NCBI GenBank assembly: GCA_947492525.1
Contig: CANLNQ010000017.1
Span: 1 to 64,000 of the forward strand
Direction: 5' to 3'
DNA: 64,000 nt
From: an uncultured Granulosicoccus sp.
GTDB taxonomy: Bacteria; Pseudomonadota; Gammaproteobacteria; Granulosicoccales; Granulosicoccaceae
Shown: one piece after another, positions 32,301 to 42,064 of the stretch
Numbering within the stretch: the stretch's first letter is position 1
Layout: each line of letters starts with the position of its first letter
The notes under the pieces: generated by a model
Databases searched by the model: none
The model's input: the letters and a program-made list of their open reading frames with translations, nothing else
Told to the model about the DNA's origin: nothing
Translations under genes and position numbers: made by a program

Positions 32301-33459
32301 AGAAGGTCTGATGCTGAGTCTGGTACTGCTCGATCGTCTGCGTATTCACCTCGATTCCGAGGCCGGGCTTGCCCGGTATGGCAACGCGACCGTTGACCAT
32401 CTGCCAGGGCTCGGCAATGAGATCCTGCCGGAAGGGATGGCTTGACACGTCGTACTCCAGAATCGGTTCGACAGCATCCAGCCGATGATGGGTCACCGGA
32501 ATGGTGGCAATGAACTGCAAGGATGCCGCTTGCGCGATCGCCGTTCCCCACACATGCGGATTCAGCATGACACCATTGGCCTGTGCCATGGACAGAACAT
32601 CACGCACTGCCGTGAACCCGCCACAGGAACCGATGTCGGGCTGTGCGACATCCACGGCGTCGGCACGAAACAGGGCGTTGTAGCCGTACAGTGAATGCTC
32701 GTTCTCCCCGCCTGCGATGGGCATGTCCAGTGCCTTTCGCACTGCCGCATAGCCTTCGAGGTCTTCGGGTGCCACCGGCTCTTCATACCAGCGTAGCGAG
32801 AAATCTGCCAGTCCACGACCCAGTCGTATCGCATCACTTCTCCCATAGGCGTGATTGGTGTCGATCATGAGCTCGATCTCGGGATCGTTCAGCGCTTCGC
32901 CTATCGAGTGCATGACGTGCAGATCGTCGCGAACGCCAAAACCCAGCTTGATCTTCATGGCACGAAAACCGGACTCTCGGTGCCGCAAGGCTTCGTCCGT
33001 CAATCGTGCCACCTCACCCTGTCCTTTCAATCGGTAGAACCCGGTTGCATAGGGTTGAACCGACGTACTACACGCCCCCCCAAGCAGGGCTGCGATCGGT
33101 GCATTGTAGTGTTGGCCCGCAATATCCCACAAAGCGATATCGATGGCACTGATTGCCGACATGACCGAGCCCTTGCGCCCGAAGTCACGCGTGCGGTTGT
33201 ACATTGCGTGCCACAACACGACCGGGCTCAATGCGTCCTGTCCCAGTACCACTGGCGTCAGCGCATGACCGATGGCCGCTGCTGCTATCTCGGGCGGTTC
33301 CAGGCCCTGGGTGAATGCCTCTCCCCACCCTTGCAGACCCGATTCGGTGCTTACCCGCACCAGCGTCGCAGCCCGTTGATGAACCCAGCCTTGCGAGAAG
33401 GCAAAGGGAGTTTCCAGCGGCGCCTTGACAACGAAGACGTCAATTCGGGTAATTTTCAT
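32293..33459 (-). CDS. Enolase-superfamily sugar-acid dehydratase (mandelate racemase subgroup)
   Basis: 388 residues from ATG 33459, which has AGGA six bases upstream; the ATG at 33465 abuts that site. The capping domain opens ITRIDVFVVKAPLETPFAFS. Barrel landmarks are MKIKLG (KxK bases), LMIDTNHAYG and WYEEPVAPEDL with GGENEH (three metal acids), and NPHVWGTAIAQAASL with the catalytic His. These place it in the mandelate racemase subgroup, in which most members dehydrate acid sugars. It is divergent from a GntR regulator and near an AldA-like dehydrogenase and a second enolase-family gene. The particular sugar acid is unknown. Confidence 0.9.
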   Translation of the reverse strand: MKITRIDVFVVKAPLETPFAFSQGWVHQRAATLVRVSTESGLQGWGEAFTQGLEPPEIAAAAIGHALTPVVLGQDALSPVVLWHAMYNRTRDFGRKGSVMSAISAIDIALWDIAGQHYNAPIAALLGGACSTSVQPYATGFYRLKGQGEVARLTDEALRHRESGFRAMKIKLGFGVRDDLHVMHSIGEALNDPEIELMIDTNHAYGRSDAIRLGRGLADFSLRWYEEPVAPEDLEGYAAVRKALDMPIAGGENEHSLYGYNALFRADAVDVAQPDIGSCGGFTAVRDVLSMAQANGVMLNPHVWGTAIAQAASLQFIATIPVTHHRLDAVEPILEYDVSSHPFRQDLIAEPWQMVNGRVAIPGKPGLGIEVNTQTIEQYQTQHQTFSL

Positions 33460-33550
33460 GCGCATTCCTGATGGTGATCAAGGTCAGGTCCGGTAGAGAT
33501 CGATCTGACCGATGTCCGCTGCCACTTCGCCCGAAGAAAATCCTGCAATA

Positions 33551-33563
33551 CGCTATCATAGCG
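33551..33563. promoter_or_regulatory. Palindrome in the enolase/GntR intergenic region
   Basis: CGCTATCATAGCG is a perfect 6-1-6 palindrome 27 bp before the GntR start and about 90 bp before the divergent enolase-family gene. It is a plausible GntR operator controlling both genes. No second copy was seen in the window. Confidence 0.4.
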
Positions 33564-33589
33564 ACTGCTCCACTACAGGCTCGAGATAC

Positions 33590-34303
33590 ATGAGGCCCCA
33601 TCACGGCGACGACGGTAAACGTCGTGCTGACGATATTGTCCAGGAGGTAGAACAACGCATTCTCGATGGCCGGCTGGCCGTCGGTGCGATTCTGCCGTCC
33701 GAAAGAGTCCTGATGGATGAATTCGGTGCCAGTCGTACCGTGGTACGCGAAGCCATCACGGCGCTCTCCAACCGTGGGCTGCTCGACTGCAAGCCTCGAT
33801 TCCGTCCCACCATACGCAAGCCCGGCATGGAAACAGCGCTGGACATCACGACACCGATCGTCCAGCAACTGCTTGGCAACCGAGGCGGGGTGGAAAACCT
33901 TTACCGCATGCGCGTGTTCATCGAAACCGGTCTGGTCAGACATGCTGCGGTGAACGCCAACAAGAACGGTATCAGCCAGTTGCGGCAGGCGCTTCAGGCG
34001 AACGAGGAAGCCATTGACGACTCCGGCAAGTTCTACCAGACCGATACAGACTTCCACGCGGTGCTGTACCAGTTGGCGGACAACCCGATACTGCCTGCCG
34101 TGCATGCCGGCTTCACATCGTGGCTGGCACCCCATTGGGACAGCATGCCGCGCATGCCGGAACGCAACCGACAGAACTACCAGGCGCATGAACGCATCTT
34201 CAACTGCATTCTGAACCGGGACCCGGATGCCGCTGAAGAGGCGCTGAAGGAACACCTGGAAAGTGCCTGGGAAATGGTCAAGGGCACCTTCAAGGAGCCC
34301 TGA
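33590..34303 (+). CDS. GntR-family (FCD/FadR-like) transcriptional regulator
   Basis: 237 residues from ATG 33590; an upstream in-frame ATG at 33512 would cover the palindrome and is less likely. The winged helix is clear (AVGAILPSERVLMDEFGASR, then VVREAITALSNRGLL). The C-terminal FCD effector domain has the expected acidic and His metal-site pattern around QTDTDFHAVLYQLADN and the final AHERIFNCI. FCD regulators respond to carboxylates such as sugar acids. That fits its neighbours: an enolase-family gene divergently, and the AldA-like gene downstream on the opposite strand. Confidence 0.92.
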   Translation: MRPHHGDDGKRRADDIVQEVEQRILDGRLAVGAILPSERVLMDEFGASRTVVREAITALSNRGLLDCKPRFRPTIRKPGMETALDITTPIVQQLLGNRGGVENLYRMRVFIETGLVRHAAVNANKNGISQLRQALQANEEAIDDSGKFYQTDTDFHAVLYQLADNPILPAVHAGFTSWLAPHWDSMPRMPERNRQNYQAHERIFNCILNRDPDAAEEALKEHLESAWEMVKGTFKEP

Positions 34304-34579
34304 AGGCGACTGCCGGATTCCCGGTCGGCCGAACGACCACACCGGAATGACACCCGCACTGCCAATCACTGTCGACAGCAGTGGCTTGTTGGCAGCGATC
34401 CTGGGCATGATTCTCCGACACGACGAGTGGCGACACTGATCGTACTACATTATCTACAATTTCGTACATTATTTTCCAGCGCATTGGTGATCAGGCAAAC
34501 AGCCCCCTGAGGGCTGCATTTCTCCGCCTGCGCCGACTGCCGGCATCGAAGCGATCCCGGCAGCCATTGGAGGAATCGG
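34304..34579. other. Spacer between convergent GntR and AldA-like genes
   Basis: 276 bp with no gene. A short AT-rich island at 34438-34475 contains GATCGTAC followed by two ACATTAT words. GATCGTAC also occurs upstream of the second enolase-family gene at 37243. The meaning is unclear. Confidence 0.4.
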
Positions 34580-36016
34580 TCAGTAGCCCATGTAGACCGT
34601 GCGCTTCTGCAGATAGCCTTCCAGACCATGGGTGCCATCCTCGCCTCCCAGGCCACTGAGCTTGTGCCCGTTGTGATAGCCGTTGACGTAACCGACGATG
34701 CCCTTGTTCACGAAGACCGTCCCGGTCTCCAGTCGCTTGATGGCGTCCATGTAGATGGCAGTATCACGCGTCCACAGGTAGGCAGACAGACCATCGGGTC
34801 GTGCATTGGCAATCTGCACAGCTTCTTCATAGCCATCGATCTTCACCACCGGCAATACCGGCCCGAAGAGCTCCTCCCGCACGGCTTCGGAATCCGCTTT
34901 GGCGTTCAGCAGTACAGTTGGCTCGTACCAGTGCCCCCTGCCGAACTGATCCCCCTCTCCACGCTTGCCGCCAAGCGCCAACTCGGCCCCTGCGCTCACG
35001 GAACGCGACACCATGGACTGTATCCGCTCCAGTGACCCGGCGGTGCTCACCGGCCCCATACCGGCATTGCTCATGGGGTCAGCCAGTTTGACATCGCCAA
35101 CTCTTTTCAGCAGCTTCTCGGTGAATTCATCGGCAACACGCTGATCCACCAGCACACTCTCGTTACAGATGCATACCTGCCCTGCATTGGCGAACCTTGC
35201 CACCACGGCAGCTTCTACCGCCGCATCGATATCGGCATCCTCGAGCACGATGAAAGGCGCATTACCACCCAGCTCAAGGGACAGAGCTGCAAGATTGGCG
35301 GACGCTGCGGCGGCGATGGCCTGTCCGGCCCGAATGGAGCCGGTCACGCTGATCATCTTCGTGATCGGGCTTTCCACCAGTTTCTGCCCCAGTTCAGGGC
35401 CGGTACCGGTCACCATGTTCACCACTCCGGGCGGCAAGCCGGCCTGCTCGACCAGACGACAGAACTCACTGGCGCTTACCGGTGTGGATTCATGCGGCTT
35501 GATGATCATGACATTGCCCGCAACCAATGCCGGTCCCAGCTTGCGTCCTATCAGGGCCAGAGGATAGTTATAGGCACATATGCCCAGGGTGACACCATAG
35601 GGCACCCGGTAGATGAAGAGCTGTTCATTCGGCGCATCTGCAGGCAGGATCTCCCCCTGTATGCGACGAGCCGCCTCGGCGGCATAGCTCATGTAGCGGA
35701 TGGTGTCGTCGACCTCGAACCCCGCCTCCGCCAGGGTCTTGCCCTGCTCCATGACCAGCAAACGGGCGAAGTGATCTCGCTCGGCTTTCAGTCCATCGCA
35801 GAGTTTGTAGAGATACGCCGCCCGCTCGACCGGCGGCAACATGGCCCACGACACTCGCGCCTTTTCAGCCGATTGCAAGGCTCGCTCCGCATCTTCGGCC
35901 GAGCACGCCGGTACTTCAGCGAAAATCTCGCCGGTAGCCGGATTGTCAACGGCCAGGCGCTCGCCGCTGAGCGCATCACACCACTGATTATCGATATAGC
36001 ACTGATGGTATTTCAT
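34580..36016 (-). CDS. NAD-dependent aldehyde dehydrogenase, AldA-like
   Basis: 478 residues, full length for the family. Catalytic Cys is in [17 protein letters not shown], the general-base Glu in [13 protein letters not shown], and the NAD loop in [13 protein letters not shown]. The ending [20 protein letters not shown] is similar to E. coli AldA (lactaldehyde/glycolaldehyde dehydrogenase). Lying between two enolase-family genes, it would oxidise an aldehyde produced after dehydration and cleavage of a sugar acid, or a semialdehyde. The exact substrate is not determined by sequence. Confidence 0.92.
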   Translation of the reverse strand: MKYHQCYIDNQWCDALSGERLAVDNPATGEIFAEVPACSAEDAERALQSAEKARVSWAMLPPVERAAYLYKLCDGLKAERDHFARLLVMEQGKTLAEAGFEVDDTIRYMSYAAEAARRIQGEILPADAPNEQLFIYRVPYGVTLGICAYNYPLALIGRKLGPALVAGNVMIIKPHESTPVSASEFCRLVEQAGLPPGVVNMVTGTGPELGQKLVESPITKMISVTGSIRAGQAIAAAASANLAALSLELGGNAPFIVLEDADIDAAVEAAVVARFANAGQVCICNESVLVDQRVADEFTEKLLKRVGDVKLADPMSNAGMGPVSTAGSLERIQSMVSRSVSAGAELALGGKRGEGDQFGRGHWYEPTVLLNAKADSEAVREELFGPVLPVVKIDGYEEAVQIANARPDGLSAYLWTRDTAIYMDAIKRLETGTVFVNKGIVGYVNGYHNGHKLSGLGGEDGTHGLEGYLQKRTVYMGY

Positions 36017-36106
36017 GAAGTCTCCGGGCTTCTTGATCGTTGAGGCAAGACCAGCAGAGCGCCATACCCGATAGAGTTGGGTACAGTCGCCTGTTGACAG
36101 ATTCCG

Positions 36107-37204
36107 TCAGGACAGACGCCGGGCCTTCTCGCCGAGCATGTCCCAATCGAACACGACACCGGTACCCGGCACATCGGGCGCAACGGCTCTGCCCTTGTCC
36201 AGCTGGAACGGTCTTGTCGTGTAGCGATCGATGGGAAACGAATGCACTTCTATCCAGCCGGCATTGGACTGACCGGACACCAGGCTGACATGCAGTTCCT
36301 GCATGCCATGGCTGCAGACAGGCAGGTTTTTCACGGCGGCCATTGCCGCCACTCTCAACCAGCCAGTGATGCCACCGCAATTGGACGCATCCGGTTGTAT
36401 GAAACTGAGCGATGACTGCTCCAGCGCATAACCGAATTCATGTTCGGTATGCAGATTCTCACCCATGGCCAGGGGCATGCCGGTAGCGGCGGCAATGCGG
36501 GCATAGCCGGCATAGTCATCGGGAATGATCGGCTCTTCGAACCAGTAGATGTCATGCGGCTTGAAAGCCTCGGCAGCGGCGATCGCCTGATCGATGCTCA
36601 TGGAATAATTGGCATCCACCATGAAAGTGCAATCGGCTCCGATCAATTCGCGAACGGCCTTGACCCGTTCAACATCCTCTTCCAGCGTGGGCTGGCCTAC
36701 CTTGATCTTGACGCCCTGATAGCCTGCGTCCAGGTAGCCCTGTACTTCAGACAACAGACGCTCCTGGGAAAAATTCAGGTCGATTCCGCCCCGATAGGCA
36801 CGGCAGTGACCACCCGCGCCGCCGGCCATTTTCCACAAAGGTTCGCCCTTGCGCTTGCCGCGAAGATCCCACAAGGCAATGTCCATGGCCGATATTGCAA
36901 ACGAGGCTATGCCGCCGCGCGCCACGTAATGCACATGCCATTGCATCTCGTCATGAAGGCTCTCGACAGGGTCAGCGTCCCGACCCAGCAGAAAGGGCTT
37001 GAGATCATGTTCGAGCATGGCAGCAATGGCGTGTCCACCCCGACCACCGGTATAGGTATAACCGGTACCCGTCAAACCGTCATCGGTCTGGATGGTGACC
37101 ACGAGCAGTTCGAAATCGGTGTGAGCACCGTGTTTGGCATCCACCAGCACCTCATCCAGCGGAACCTTGAGGTGCCTTGTCTCAATGTTGCTGATGATGG
37201 ACAT
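36107..37204 (-). CDS. Second enolase-superfamily enzyme (mandelate racemase subgroup)
   Basis: 365 residues. The capping domain begins [17 protein letters not shown]. Landmarks in the barrel are GVKIKVG (KxK), [21 protein letters not shown] and [11 protein letters not shown] (metal ligands), and [16 protein letters not shown] with the catalytic His in a mandelate-racemase-like setting. It differs clearly from the enzyme at 32293, so it is not a recent duplicate. The 90-bp gap to the AldA-like gene in the same direction suggests an operon. It could be a dehydratase or an epimerase for a hydroxy or sugar acid. Confidence 0.9.
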   Translation of the reverse strand: MSIISNIETRHLKVPLDEVLVDAKHGAHTDFELLVVTIQTDDGLTGTGYTYTGGRGGHAIAAMLEHDLKPFLLGRDADPVESLHDEMQWHVHYVARGGIASFAISAMDIALWDLRGKRKGEPLWKMAGGAGGHCRAYRGGIDLNFSQERLLSEVQGYLDAGYQGVKIKVGQPTLEEDVERVKAVRELIGADCTFMVDANYSMSIDQAIAAAEAFKPHDIYWFEEPIIPDDYAGYARIAAATGMPLAMGENLHTEHEFGYALEQSSLSFIQPDASNCGGITGWLRVAAMAAVKNLPVCSHGMQELHVSLVSGQSNAGWIEVHSFPIDRYTTRPFQLDKGRAVAPDVPGTGVVFDWDMLGEKARRLS

Positions 37205-37242
37205 TTAAGGCCTCGCAGGAGTGGAATGCTGAAATGAAGTTT

Positions 37243-37276
37243 GATCGTACAATAATTGAAACGATCTGACAATAAT
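37243..37276. promoter_or_regulatory. 20-bp-phased direct repeat upstream of the second enolase-family gene
   Basis: GATCGTACAATAAT at 37243 and GATCTGACAATAAT at 37263 are 14-base words differing at two positions and spaced exactly 20 bp, two DNA turns. They lie about 40-70 bp upstream of the minus-strand start at 37204, within the AT-rich divergent promoter region shared with the Na/Pi gene. They are candidate operator half-sites. Confidence 0.4.
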
Positions 37277-37427
37277 CAGAGATTATTCGCGATAAACGAA
37301 ATCCGATCATGCTCGTTTCTCGTTTTTAGTAGTATCAAAGTGACTGACAGCGAAGAATTCCACGGGCATTCACCGTGCTGTCACTCACCGCGCCTAACAT
37401 CGCCGATTTGTCAACTGAGAGCAAACA

Positions 37428-38591
37428 ATGGCGATCTCGAACATTCAGGGAGCAGACCCCGGCCTGCTGGGTCAGGAACGTCAGGGAACCTGGCAACAAT
37501 GGGTCGGTGTGGCCGCTTTGGTCTATCTGCTGATCTGCGCGGTAGGCATGATCGGCTCGGGCTTCAAGGCAGCAACAGGCGAACACGCCGAGCAATTGTT
37601 TGCCTTCGCCGTCAACCCGTTTGCCGGGCTGGTGGTCGGCACGGTTGCCACGGCACTGATTCAATCTTCTTCCACCGTGACTTCCATCATCGTTGGACTG
37701 GTGGCCGGTGGTTTGCCTGTCGCCGTAGCCGTGCCCATGGTCATGGGCGCCAACATCGGTACGTCGATTACCAACACGCTGGTATCGCTGGGCCACGTGC
37801 GTGAGAAGAAGGAATTTGCTCGCGCGTTTTCCGCCGCGACCGTGCACGATTTCTTCAACCTGTTCTCGGTAGTGATCTTCCTGCCCCTGGAGATCAGCTT
37901 CGGACTTCTGGAACGTATCGGCAAGTTTCTCTCTCAGCCATTCTATGGTGGTGCAGATGCGTCCATGAGCAGCTTCAACTTCGTCAAGGCTGCCACGGCG
38001 CCGGTCGTCAATACCGCCAAGGACGTGATATTGCCACTGGGCGATCCCCTTGGCGGCATCGCGCTGGCCTTGTTCGGCATTGCCCTGATCTTTCTGTCGA
38101 TCACGCTGGTGGGGCGACTGCTCAAAATGCTGATGGTGGGCAAGGCTCGAGACATCATGCACACGGCGATTGGCAAGGGGCCGGTCTCCGGAATCTTTTC
38201 AGGCACACTGGTTACCACACTGGTGCAATCCTCCTCCACCACCACCTCCTTGATGGTGCCATTGGCAGGCTCCGGCGCCTTCACGCTGAAGCAGATATAC
38301 CCGTTCACACTCGGTGCCAATATCGGCACCTGCCTCACGGCGGTACTTGCTGCAACTGCCGTCACTGGCAACAGCGAGGCTGCCTTGCAGATCGCCTTCA
38401 TTCACCTGAGCTACAACGTGCTGGGCGTGCTACTCATCTATGGCGTGCCGTTTCTGCGTAACCTGCCGGTCAAGGCCGCACAATGGCTGGGCACGACCGC
38501 TTCTGAAAACAAGCTGGCGGCACTGGCCTACATCCTGAGCGTCTTCTTCGTCGCGCCGGGCCTGTGTCTCGGCATCACCGCCCTTGCCTGA
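37428..38591 (+). CDS. Na/phosphate cotransporter family protein
   Basis: 387 residues, integral membrane. The internal duplication typical of NptA/PF02690 proteins is obvious. TALIQSSSTVTSIIVGLVAG in the first half and TTLVQSSSTTTSLMVPLAG in the second carry the QSSST substrate motif, each followed by GANIGT. There is no C-terminal PhoU-like domain. The family couples phosphate uptake to sodium entry, consistent with a marine habitat. The start at 37428 has a GAGAG site. The small coiled-coil gene follows 11 bp downstream. Confidence 0.93.
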   Translation: MAISNIQGADPGLLGQERQGTWQQWVGVAALVYLLICAVGMIGSGFKAATGEHAEQLFAFAVNPFAGLVVGTVATALIQSSSTVTSIIVGLVAGGLPVAVAVPMVMGANIGTSITNTLVSLGHVREKKEFARAFSAATVHDFFNLFSVVIFLPLEISFGLLERIGKFLSQPFYGGADASMSSFNFVKAATAPVVNTAKDVILPLGDPLGGIALALFGIALIFLSITLVGRLLKMLMVGKARDIMHTAIGKGPVSGIFSGTLVTTLVQSSSTTTSLMVPLAGSGAFTLKQIYPFTLGANIGTCLTAVLAATAVTGNSEAALQIAFIHLSYNVLGVLLIYGVPFLRNLPVKAAQWLGTTASENKLAALAYILSVFFVAPGLCLGITALA

Positions 38592-38602
38592 GGACTGTCA
38601 TC

Positions 38603-38830
38603 ATGAACGAACTCAAAACCCTCACCAACGAGAGTCTGCGCTCCCTGATTTCCCAAACGGAAGACACGCTGGTGGAACTCAGAGCAGAACTGGAGCAACG
38701 CGACATCCGAGCCCAGGAGCGCGAACTGGACAATCTTGACCAACACATGGAAAGTGCAGCCTTGAGCCTGAAATCGATACAGGATTTCCTGCGCTATCTG
38801 ATTGACGAGGCACGTTCCAACCGTAGCTGA
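38603..38830 (+). CDS. Small coiled-coil protein of unknown function
   Basis: 75 residues from ATG 38603. The protein is highly charged and helical (EDTLVELRAELEQRDIRAQE), predicted by eye as a coiled coil, without a signal or membrane segment. It starts 11 bp after the Na/Pi cotransporter stop, so the two are probably co-transcribed. It may be a cytoplasmic partner or regulator taking the place of the missing PhoU-like domain (inference only). Confidence 0.6.
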   Translation: MNELKTLTNESLRSLISQTEDTLVELRAELEQRDIRAQERELDNLDQHMESAALSLKSIQDFLRYLIDEARSNRS

Positions 38831-38838
38831 CGCGCTCG

Positions 38839-38896
38839 GGAGGCAGCCGGCCACAGGGTCTGAAGCGAACGCTGATGGCTTCCGGCCGGCGTCTCC
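38839..38896 (+). terminator. Possible long-stem terminator after the coiled-coil gene
   Basis: GGAGGCAGCCGGCC at 38839 pairs with GGCCGGCGTCTCC at 38884, leaving a 31-base loop and no T run. The remaining spacer up to 39039 contains two direct duplications (GCGAATA and GGAGAAC words) and no gene. Confidence 0.3.
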
Positions 38897-39039
38897 TGCG
38901 AATAGCGAATAGCGGAGAACGGAGAACGGACCACGCACCGCTCGGGCTAAAGCACAATTGTGCAAACAATCGGGAATCGACTGATATTGCCTTGCCAGCT
39001 GCCGATATGAGCAACGGGCGATATACACTATGACGACCG

Positions 39040-40539
39040 ATGCGACTCAAATACCAGCTATTTCTTGCCATGCTGCTCGGCAGTGGGCTACTGATCGCCC
39101 TGATGTATGCGATAAACAGCTGGAGTTTCAACCGAGGTTTCCTGGGTTACATCAATAGCGTCGAAGTGGCCAGAATCGAGCCGATCGTTGATGATCTGGC
39201 GGCCAGCTATGATGAACACAATGGCTGGGACTGGATCGCTGCCAGCCATCATCGCTGGGGAGAGATACTTGATCGCCATCTGGGCCGCTCTTCCCGGCCT
39301 CGAAAACAAGCTGCTCCGCCCGGCATGTCCGATCCGGCCTCGGGACCGCCTCCTCCTCCGCCAGCCTCCGGCGATCAGGGACCGGCCAAAGACAGACCGG
39401 GGCCACCGGACAAGAAGAACAAGGCCGACAAGGTACCCAGCAGCCTGACGCTTGACCCCAGACTCCTGCTGGCAAACGCCGACAAGGTAGTGCTCTATGG
39501 GTTCATGGGGGCTGACATCAATTCTCAGGATACAACCTGGCTTCCCATCAACGTGGAAGACAAGGTCGTCGGCTATCTGGGCTATCGGCTCCGGAAACAA
39601 CCCGCCGGACAACTCGACAAGGTGTTTGCCGAACAGCAAAGACGCAGCTTCGCCTATGCGGCTCTGGCCATGATCGGCTTGTCGGCACTGTTGGCAGCAG
39701 CGCTGTCAATGCGAATCGTGGCGCCCATCCTCGATATCCGCAACACGGTTCACCGCATTCGCAAAGGTCACTACGACCAGCACATCGACATGACGCGCCG
39801 TGATGAAATCGGCGATCTGGCCCGTGATATCAACCGACTGGCAAAGGCATTGGACAAGAACCTCAGCGCACGTCAGCAATGGCTGGCAGAGATATCTCAT
39901 GAACTACGGACGCCCGTGGCCATACTGCAGGGTGAGCTGGAGGCCATGCTCGATGGCGTCATGCCCACGGATGATGTTGCGATCAAGTCCCTGCACGACG
40001 AATCACTGCGATTGTCCCGCCTTATCGATGATCTGCACAAACTGACCCTGTCTGATATCGGTGCACTGGATTATCAGTTCGAGGTGCTGGACCTGGTCGA
40101 CCTGGTATCCGAACGCTGTCGCGTGGCGCAGCCAATGGCCAGTGTTGCATCACTGGAGATCGAGACGCAGTTCGGCGTCAGTAATGCTCGGATGAAAGCC
40201 GACTGCGAGCGCATGGTGCAACTGCTGGACAACCTGTTGCAGAATTCCATTCGTTATACTGATCCGGGAGGCACTATCCGCATCTGCGTGGACATTATCG
40301 ACGATTCCATCTGCCTGTGCTGCAAGGACAGCTCGCCCGGCGTGACCACACAACAGCTACCACACCTGTTCGAGTCTCTCTATAGAACCGAAGCCTCGCG
40401 CAACCGCAACACCGGGGGTGCCGGACTTGGCCTTGCCATCGTCAGCAAGATCGTGGAAGCTCACGAAGGCAGTGTGGACGCCTCCCACTCGGAACTGGGT
40501 GGGTTGGCCATCACCATCCGCTTTCCTTTGCACCAGTGA
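39040..40539 (+). CDS. Sensor histidine kinase, BaeS-like
   Basis: 499 residues. Two membrane helices (about 5-25 and 205-225) enclose a periplasmic domain with an unusual Pro/Lys-rich insert (SGPPPPPPAS and following, about residues 95-130). A HAMP domain follows, then the phospho-acceptor in WLAEISHELRTPVAILQGEL, and an HATPase region with the N box (LLDNLLQNSIRYT) and G box (NTGGAGLGLAIV). The organisation and the WLAEISHELRTP motif resemble BaeS, an envelope-stress sensor. It is followed by its response regulator seven bases downstream. Confidence 0.93.
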   Translation: MRLKYQLFLAMLLGSGLLIALMYAINSWSFNRGFLGYINSVEVARIEPIVDDLAASYDEHNGWDWIAASHHRWGEILDRHLGRSSRPRKQAAPPGMSDPASGPPPPPPASGDQGPAKDRPGPPDKKNKADKVPSSLTLDPRLLLANADKVVLYGFMGADINSQDTTWLPINVEDKVVGYLGYRLRKQPAGQLDKVFAEQQRRSFAYAALAMIGLSALLAAALSMRIVAPILDIRNTVHRIRKGHYDQHIDMTRRDEIGDLARDINRLAKALDKNLSARQQWLAEISHELRTPVAILQGELEAMLDGVMPTDDVAIKSLHDESLRLSRLIDDLHKLTLSDIGALDYQFEVLDLVDLVSERCRVAQPMASVASLEIETQFGVSNARMKADCERMVQLLDNLLQNSIRYTDPGGTIRICVDIIDDSICLCCKDSSPGVTTQQLPHLFESLYRTEASRNRNTGGAGLGLAIVSKIVEAHEGSVDASHSELGGLAITIRFPLHQ

Positions 40540-40546
40540 ATGCATC

Positions 40547-41233
40547 ATGAAAATAGCCATTGTCGAAGACGAGCCCAAACTTGCCAGAATCATGCAAGGC
40601 TATCTGCAGAAGGACGGTTACGACACCGTGCTGTATAGCGACGGACAGCTGGCGCTGGACGGGATTTTGAATTCTCCACCCGATCTGGTACTGCTTGATC
40701 TCATGCTACCGGGCCTGGATGGCATGAGTGTGTGTCGGGAAATCCGCAAGCAACTGGACGTTGCCATCATCATGATGACGGCGCGTGTCGAGGAAGTGGA
40801 CCGCCTGCTTGGCCTGGAGATCGGCGCCGATGACTACATCTGCAAACCCTTCAGTCCTCGCGAAGTGGTCGCCCGAGTGAAGACGGTTCTGCGGCGAACC
40901 CGACCAACGCCAGAACAAGCGGCAGACAGCAAGCACTTCCAACTGGATGAAGACAGAGCGATGATCACGCTCGGCGGCGACAAGTGCTGCAGCCTGACCC
41001 TGGTCGAACTGCGTTTGTTGAAAACACTCAGCGACAAACCCGGTCAGATCTTCAGCCGCGATCAGTTGATGCAACGCATCTACAGGGACAACCGGGTGGT
41101 CAGTGACCGCACCATCGACAGCCACGTCAAGAAGATCCGGCACAAGTTGCACGAGATTCAACCCGATACCGAATACGTGCATTCCGTGTATGGCATCGGC
41201 TACAAGTTCGAGATGCCGGAACTTGCCGAATGA
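40547..41233 (+). CDS. OmpR-family response regulator, BaeR-like
   Basis: 228 residues from ATG 40547 (MKIAIVEDEPKLARIMQ). The receiver has acidic ED at the start, phospho-acceptor Asp in VLLDLMLPGLDG and the conserved Lys in DDYICKPF. The C-terminal winged helix (LTLVELRLLKTLSDKPGQIF, then VVSDRTIDSHVKKIRHKL) is of OmpR type. It is paired with the BaeS-like kinase. No BaeR-type transporter operon is adjacent, so targets lie elsewhere. Confidence 0.94.
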   Translation: MKIAIVEDEPKLARIMQGYLQKDGYDTVLYSDGQLALDGILNSPPDLVLLDLMLPGLDGMSVCREIRKQLDVAIIMMTARVEEVDRLLGLEIGADDYICKPFSPREVVARVKTVLRRTRPTPEQAADSKHFQLDEDRAMITLGGDKCCSLTLVELRLLKTLSDKPGQIFSRDQLMQRIYRDNRVVSDRTIDSHVKKIRHKLHEIQPDTEYVHSVYGIGYKFEMPELAE

Positions 41234-41281
41234 GCGCCTTCGCTTGATTCCGGACCTCTGCTGACCGGCAGCAGCGTCGTC

Positions 41282-41337
41282 GCTTTGCCGCTTTGCCGCT
41301 TTGCCGCTTTGCCGCTTTGCCGCTTTGCCGCTTTGCC
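41282..41337. repeat. 8-bp tandem repeat, seven perfect copies
   Basis: GCTTTGCC is repeated seven times between the converging response-regulator and hydrolase genes. Nothing else is seen in the 124-bp spacer. Confidence 0.95.
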
Positions 41338-41357
41338 GCGAAAGTCTACCGGCTCAC

Positions 41358-42026
41358 CTACTGCCAGAACCCCGCCAGCTCATCGCATTGCACCACATGA
41401 CAGTAGATCATGTTGATGATCTCCAGCTCGTGCTGATGCAGTCGATCCGTTGCCGCGGCACAGGCATCATCAACAACGACCACACCAAAACTCTCATCGG
41501 CCAGACTGCGCACGGTGGATGAGACACATTGATCCGTGAAGATGCCGGCCACCACCACGTCCTTGATGCCCATGTTGTGCAGGATCAATCGCAGATTGGT
41601 TCCGGTCAATGCCGAATCCGTGGTCTTCAATACCGTGATCTCGTCACCCTGTGGTTCGAGCTGATCCACGATCTGGCTGTCGGCCCGATCCTTGGGGAGC
41701 AACAGATAGTTGAAACCCGGCTTCTTCTGGCTCAATGAGCGATCACGACCATCATCCTTCAGACAGGCGATACGCGCGAATATCACCTCGACACCACGCT
41801 CCCTAGCATCGTCTATCAAGCGCTTCGTGTTGGGAATGACAATGTTGTTCATGCGATCAAAGAACGGCTGCCAGCGCGCAGCCTCTGTCTCCTCATCGGG
41901 TACTTCCAGATAGGTATTCTGGATATCGATGACCAACAAGGCCGTGGAGTCCGCTTGCAACACGATATCGTCAGGCGGATCTGCCTGCTCATAATAGAAC
42001 GATCGATAGGCCGTTTTCCAGGACAT
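41358..42026 (-). CDS. Isochorismatase-fold cysteine hydrolase
   Basis: 222 residues. The catalytic triad of the cysteine-hydrolase family is visible: Asp in LLVIDIQNTYLE, Lys in VLKTTDSALTGT and Cys in IFTDQCVSSTVRSL. Family members include N-carbamoylsarcosine amidase, biuret hydrolase, ureidoacrylate hydrolase and nicotinamidase. It ends the 48383-41358 operon, which also encodes a formamidase/acetamidase and a peptide-type importer. An amide or carbamoyl substrate is therefore more likely than isochorismate. It starts 38 bp after the ATPase gene. Confidence 0.88.
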   Translation of the reverse strand: MSWKTAYRSFYYEQADPPDDIVLQADSTALLVIDIQNTYLEVPDEETEAARWQPFFDRMNNIVIPNTKRLIDDARERGVEVIFARIACLKDDGRDRSLSQKKPGFNYLLLPKDRADSQIVDQLEPQGDEITVLKTTDSALTGTNLRLILHNMGIKDVVVAGIFTDQCVSSTVRSLADESFGVVVVDDACAAATDRLHQHELEIINMIYCHVVQCDELAGFWQ

Positions 42027-42064
42027 CAGCGATACCTCCTCAGTTAGTGATCTGCCGTTTCATG

